A stretch of 10,314 nt of DNA. Source: an uncultured Lachnospiraceae bacterium (GTDB taxonomy: Bacteria > Bacillota > Clostridia > Lachnospirales > Lachnospiraceae). Under the pieces are notes generated by a model that saw only the letters and a list, made by a program, of their open reading frames with translations, made no database searches and was not told the DNA's origin. This document shows, in pieces, positions 7,690 through 10,314 of this stretch. A program made the position numbers and the translations under genes. Within the stretch, counting starts at the first letter, position 1, and every line of letters starts with the position of its first letter. Location of the stretch: NCBI GenBank assembly GCA_900555195.1, contig USKC01000091.1, positions 1-10,314 on the forward strand, written 5' to 3'.

Positions 7690-9781
7690 AAGAACCTTCT
7701 TATGGGGACAGGTGAATCTTACGGAGGATGATCCGGAAAAATGTGATGTGGATTTCTGGAAGGAGTATTGGAAAAAAGCAAGGGTAGAAGGAGTAATTAT
7801 AAACTGCGGGGGGATTGTATCCTATTATCAGAGTCGGTTTTCTTATCAGTATCGGGCAAAGAGTCTTGGGGAGAGGGATTATTTCGGGGTATGGAACCAG
7901 GCGGCCAGAAAGCAGGGGCTTATAGTAATTGCCAGAATGGATATTAACAGTACGGCGAAGGAAATGTACGAACGCTACCCGTCCTGGTACTGCAGGGATA
8001 AGGATGGAAGGCCGATTATGTCCCAGGGAAGATATGTAGCCTGTGTAAACGGCGGATATTATCAGGAATTTATCCCTCAGGTTTTCCGGGAAATCATTGA
8101 GAAATATCATCCGGACGGATTCGCGGACAATAGCTGGGCAGGGCTGGGAAGCAAAGAGATCTGTTATTGTGAGAATTGCCGGAAACAGTTTATGGAGGCG
8201 TATGGCTGCAAGCTTCCCGAGAATGCAGACTGGGAGGATCCGGTCTATCGCAAATGGATCCGGTGGAATTATTCGCTCCGTGTCAGAAACTGGCATTATT
8301 TTAATGAAGTTACCGAAAAGTGGGGCGGAAAGGATTGCAAGTGGTTTGGAATGCTGAATGCGGATCCGTTTTCAACGGGTGGCCGCTTCTATGACATCAA
8401 AAAACTGGTACAGGGGGTGCCGTTTCTCTTTTGCGACCACCAGTCGCGGGACAGCATGGGAGGATTTGAACAAAATTCCGTCTATGCGGCGCTCCTGCGG
8501 AATGCCGTAGGAGAAGACGTGACGGTTGCGGAAAGCATGGCACATTATTATAAAGGAAAAAGAACGTTCCGCTTATCCTCCGGGGAACGTCAGGAAGTGC
8601 GTAAATGGATGCTTACGGGACTGAGCGGCGGGATGGCTCCGTGGTTCCATTTCGTGGGCGGCGGGACGCTGGATCGGCGAAAATTCCAGATTTCACAGGA
8701 TTTGTATCAATGGATTGCTCAGAACAAGACATATTTTCAGAACCGAGAGAACATTGCGTCGGTGGGAGTGGTCTGGAATCAGGAAACGCCGGTTTATTAT
8801 GGAAGGGGAGAGGCACAGACAAAAAGCGCGGCGTGCTTTAAAGGAATTACGGAGAGCCTGTCCAAAGCGGGAATTCCTTTTATCCCGCTCCATGCGGATG
8901 ACATTGAAACATACAAGGATAAATTGGAACTGTTGATTCTTCCCAATGTGGCTGTTTTAAGCGCGGCTGCAGAAAACGCAGTCTGCAGATGGCTGGAAGA
9001 AGGAAAAGATCTGATCCTTACCGGAGATACGGGGCTTTATGATATGGAAGGAGAATGGAAGGGGGCAGGCCCTTTATATCAGAAATTAGGTATCCGTATC
9101 CAAAACGAACTGTTGGGAAAAAGCGGAATGGAGCAGGATAACTGGATGAACCAGGAAGGCCATAATTATCTGGAGATCTGCGAAGGCCATCCGATCTGGG
9201 AAAATACGCCGGATACAGAGATTCTTCCCTTCGGGGGATGCATTCGCAAAGCGTTTTCCGACGGTCCGTTAAAGCCCTGTGCGTTTCTGATTCCGGATTT
9301 CCCGATTTATCCGCCTGAATTTGCCTGGATCAGGGAAAGAAGCCGGGAAGGGGCGATTTATGCGGGGACGCTTGACAGCGGCTCCAGGGTAGTATATCTT
9401 GCCGCAGATTTGGATCGGTGCTATGCCTTATCCCATGTCCCGGATCACAGACGGGTTTTGAAGGGAATCGTAGAATGGGCGGGAAGAGGGAATTTTCCGG
9501 TGAGGGTGAAGGCTTCTGCACAGGTATGCTGTGATGCATACCGGCAAAAGGAGAGCCTTTTGATTTCTCTGGTGAACTTGGCAGGAACCAACGTGCCGCT
9601 GGGAAGCCTGGAAGAGAACATTCCCTTAGAAACGGTGTGCGTAACATGCCGCGGGAAGAAGCAGTGGAAGCAGGCGGTAAGCTGCATCAGCGGAGAACGG
9701 TTCCAGATGGATGCCCAGGGAGAAGAACTGACAATCCGGATTCCCAGATTGGAAGAATGGGATTTGCTGCGTGTCGAATAG
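7673..9781 (+). CDS. GHL6-type glycoside hydrolase-like protein, paralogue 3 (more diverged)
   Basis: This 702-residue paralogue again lacks a signal peptide. Shared landmarks are Trp4, NCGGIVSYY, IARMDI (Asp90), YPSWY, CVNGGYY, and a CxCxxC cluster at Cys164/166/169 followed by RKQF. It departs from its neighbours at the DGVFFN strand, which here reads DGFADN (Asn153), and has CDHQ (Asp255) where they have TEAQ or SESN. The late barrel has SGGMAPWFHFVGGG. The GATase-like domain starts near 363 with VGVVWN, with strand LLILPN at 420-425, and the beta domain ends at ...EEWDLLRVE. The ATG at 7673 overlaps the end of paralogue 2 by 17 nt. The open frame reaches further up to an ATG at 7592, but that would add 27 Arg-rich residues not shared with the family. 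The nearest strong Shine-Dalgarno (AGGAGG, 7652-7657) is 15 nt away, so translational coupling is likely. The substrate is unknown. Confidence 0.8.
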   Translation: MEPWYKRTFLWGQVNLTEDDPEKCDVDFWKEYWKKARVEGVIINCGGIVSYYQSRFSYQYRAKSLGERDYFGVWNQAARKQGLIVIARMDINSTAKEMYERYPSWYCRDKDGRPIMSQGRYVACVNGGYYQEFIPQVFREIIEKYHPDGFADNSWAGLGSKEICYCENCRKQFMEAYGCKLPENADWEDPVYRKWIRWNYSLRVRNWHYFNEVTEKWGGKDCKWFGMLNADPFSTGGRFYDIKKLVQGVPFLFCDHQSRDSMGGFEQNSVYAALLRNAVGEDVTVAESMAHYYKGKRTFRLSSGERQEVRKWMLTGLSGGMAPWFHFVGGGTLDRRKFQISQDLYQWIAQNKTYFQNRENIASVGVVWNQETPVYYGRGEAQTKSAACFKGITESLSKAGIPFIPLHADDIETYKDKLELLILPNVAVLSAAAENAVCRWLEEGKDLILTGDTGLYDMEGEWKGAGPLYQKLGIRIQNELLGKSGMEQDNWMNQEGHNYLEICEGHPIWENTPDTEILPFGGCIRKAFSDGPLKPCAFLIPDFPIYPPEFAWIRERSREGAIYAGTLDSGSRVVYLAADLDRCYALSHVPDHRRVLKGIVEWAGRGNFPVRVKASAQVCCDAYRQKESLLISLVNLAGTNVPLGSLEENIPLETVCVTCRGKKQWKQAVSCISGERFQMDAQGEELTIRIPRLEEWDLLRVE

Positions 9782-9797
9782 GAAGAGGGAAGATTGA

Positions 9798-9821
9798 AAA
9801 ATGCGCTCGATAGCGCATTTT
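9798..9821 (+). terminator. Terminator-like hairpin after paralogue 3
   Basis: AAAATGCGCT at 9798-9807 pairs perfectly over 10 bp with AGCGCATTTT at 9812-9821 around a CGAT loop, 16 nt past the stop codon of paralogue 3. The T-run is only four and is part of the stem, and the stem is symmetrical, so it could work on either strand. Strong termination is doubtful because a homologous gene in the same direction follows. It may instead be a partial terminator, an mRNA 3' stabiliser, or the first arm of the structured element that continues to 9914. Confidence 0.5.
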
Positions 9822-9822
9822 C

Positions 9823-9914
9823 CGATCAGGATTTGCGCCGAAGCGTCGAAAATCCAGTGATCGCAGCGCCGGACTGGAGGTTCGGCGCGCGCCTGCGCGT
9901 AAAAACGCTTCGGC
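9823..9914. repeat. GC-rich multi-hairpin intergenic element
   Basis: Several nested inverted repeats fill this spacer. One hairpin pairs CGATCA (9823-9828) with TGATCG (9858-9863) and GGATTT (9829-9834) with AAATCC (9850-9855), with an inner GCGC/GCGT stem. A second pairs GCGCCGGAC (9866-9874) with GTTCGGCGC (9880-9888) using one G-T pair. CGCG occurs twice at 9888-9899. A long-range 10-bp perfect pair, GCCGAAGCGT (9837-9846) with ACGCTTCGGC (9905-9914), excludes the first hairpin and ends just before the ribosome site of the next gene. No convincing protein is encoded here. It could be a dispersed intergenic repeat or a regulatory RNA element; only one copy is visible, so 'repeat' refers to the inverted repeats. 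Confidence 0.45.
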
Positions 9915-9926
9915 ATGGAGGGACAG

Positions 9927-10314
9927 ATGGAAAAGTATTGGTATCAGAGGCAGCTGCGTTTTTTGCAGACAGTGCTTCGGGAAAAGGATCTGGTGGGTTA
10001 TGATGCGGACGGCGTGATTCGTTATATGAAAGAAAGTCATACGAATTGCCTGGTGGTCAATGCCGGAGGAGTGATCGATTTTTTCCCCGGAAGCCTGAAG
10101 ATGGGAAGGCCGAACCGCTTTCTGGGAGAACAGGATATTTTAAATGAATTAGCGAAGAAGTGTCATGCAAACGGAATGTACTTATTGGTGAGGGTTGATT
10201 TCCGTGGGGTGGAGGAAGAGCGCTATAACCGTCACCCTTCCTGGTTCGGATGCGATCAGAAGGGAGAACCCTTGAAGGGCTGGGGGGATCGCATGATCCG
10301 CCCCTGCTACACCA
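9927..10314 (+). CDS. GHL6-type glycoside hydrolase-like protein, paralogue 4 (3' truncated by window)
   Basis: This open frame runs off the window edge after 129 codons. The translation begins MEKYWYQRQLRFLQTVL and clearly matches the N-terminal part of the three preceding proteins: Trp5, VVNAGGVIDFF, then CHANGM with LVRVDF (Asp91), HPSWF at 103-107, and a Cys127 at the position of their C-x-N-G motif. The Asn strand, the CxCxxC cluster and the later domains would lie beyond the edge. GGAGGG at 9917-9922 stands 4 nt before ATG 9927. An in-frame ATG at 9915 has no ribosome site and lies partly in that motif. The gene is separated from paralogue 3 by 145 nt of structured DNA, unlike the tight spacing of the others, so it may be partly independently controlled. 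Confidence 0.82.
   Translation, partial: MEKYWYQRQLRFLQTVLREKDLVGYDADGVIRYMKESHTNCLVVNAGGVIDFFPGSLKMGRPNRFLGEQDILNELAKKCHANGMYLLVRVDFRGVEEERYNRHPSWFGCDQKGEPLKGWGDRMIRPCYT

Noticed and set aside
9794..10003. Plus-strand open frame of 69 codons across the structured spacer
   Set aside because: It reads through the hairpins, overlaps the start of paralogue 4 in another frame, and shows no family resemblance.
1..10314. CRISPR arrays, tRNA/rRNA genes, insertion sequences, phage genes
   Set aside because: No regularly spaced direct repeats, tRNA-like cloverleaf or transposase/integrase motifs were seen. Nearly all of the window is explained by the operon.

Overview
The window reads as one co-directional sugar-uptake and glycan-processing locus of a Gram-positive Clostridia-type bacterium. 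A gut or rumen Lachnospiraceae member is the most likely host. That rests on strong AGGAGG-type ribosome sites, frequent GTG/ATG starts, a lipoprotein-anchored binding protein, moderate GC content, and this particular mix of CUT1 transporter and GHL6-like enzymes. All genes lie on the + strand. The organism assignment is inference; no marker gene is present.

Layout. Positions 1-179 hold a terminator-like hairpin with a T-tract (probably ending an upstream unit), an inverted/direct-repeat operator candidate and a sigma-A-like promoter. Next come a lipoprotein solute-binding protein (216-1700), an intergenic stem-loop terminator or attenuator (1748-1784), and two CUT1-type permeases (1805-2728 and 2739-3566). 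No ATPase is encoded here, so a shared MsmK/MalK-type ATPase elsewhere is presumably used. Three complete, tightly packed, mutually homologous genes follow (3616-5655, 5659-7689, 7673-9781). A structured 145-bp spacer then leads to the first 129 codons of a fourth homologue (9927 to the window edge), which I found by translating the 3' end directly.

The four homologues are the notable content. Each begins with a short W-containing N-terminus and a (beta/alpha)8-barrel region resembling the GHL6 type (hypothetical glycosyl hydrolase 6). The complete ones also carry a CxCxxC cluster, a Rossmann/GATase-like domain like the GH42 'trimerisation' domain, and a C-terminal beta domain. This architecture recalls GH42 and especially the GH151 alpha-L-fucosidase type. 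None has a signal peptide.

Working model (inference): the binding protein and permeases import an oligosaccharide, and a set of at least four diverged cytoplasmic glycosidase-like paralogues cleaves or modifies it. The substrate cannot be read from the sequence. All three complete paralogues have Asn where I recall many GHL6 proteins having Asp at the end of the DGxFF strand, so even the chemistry is open.
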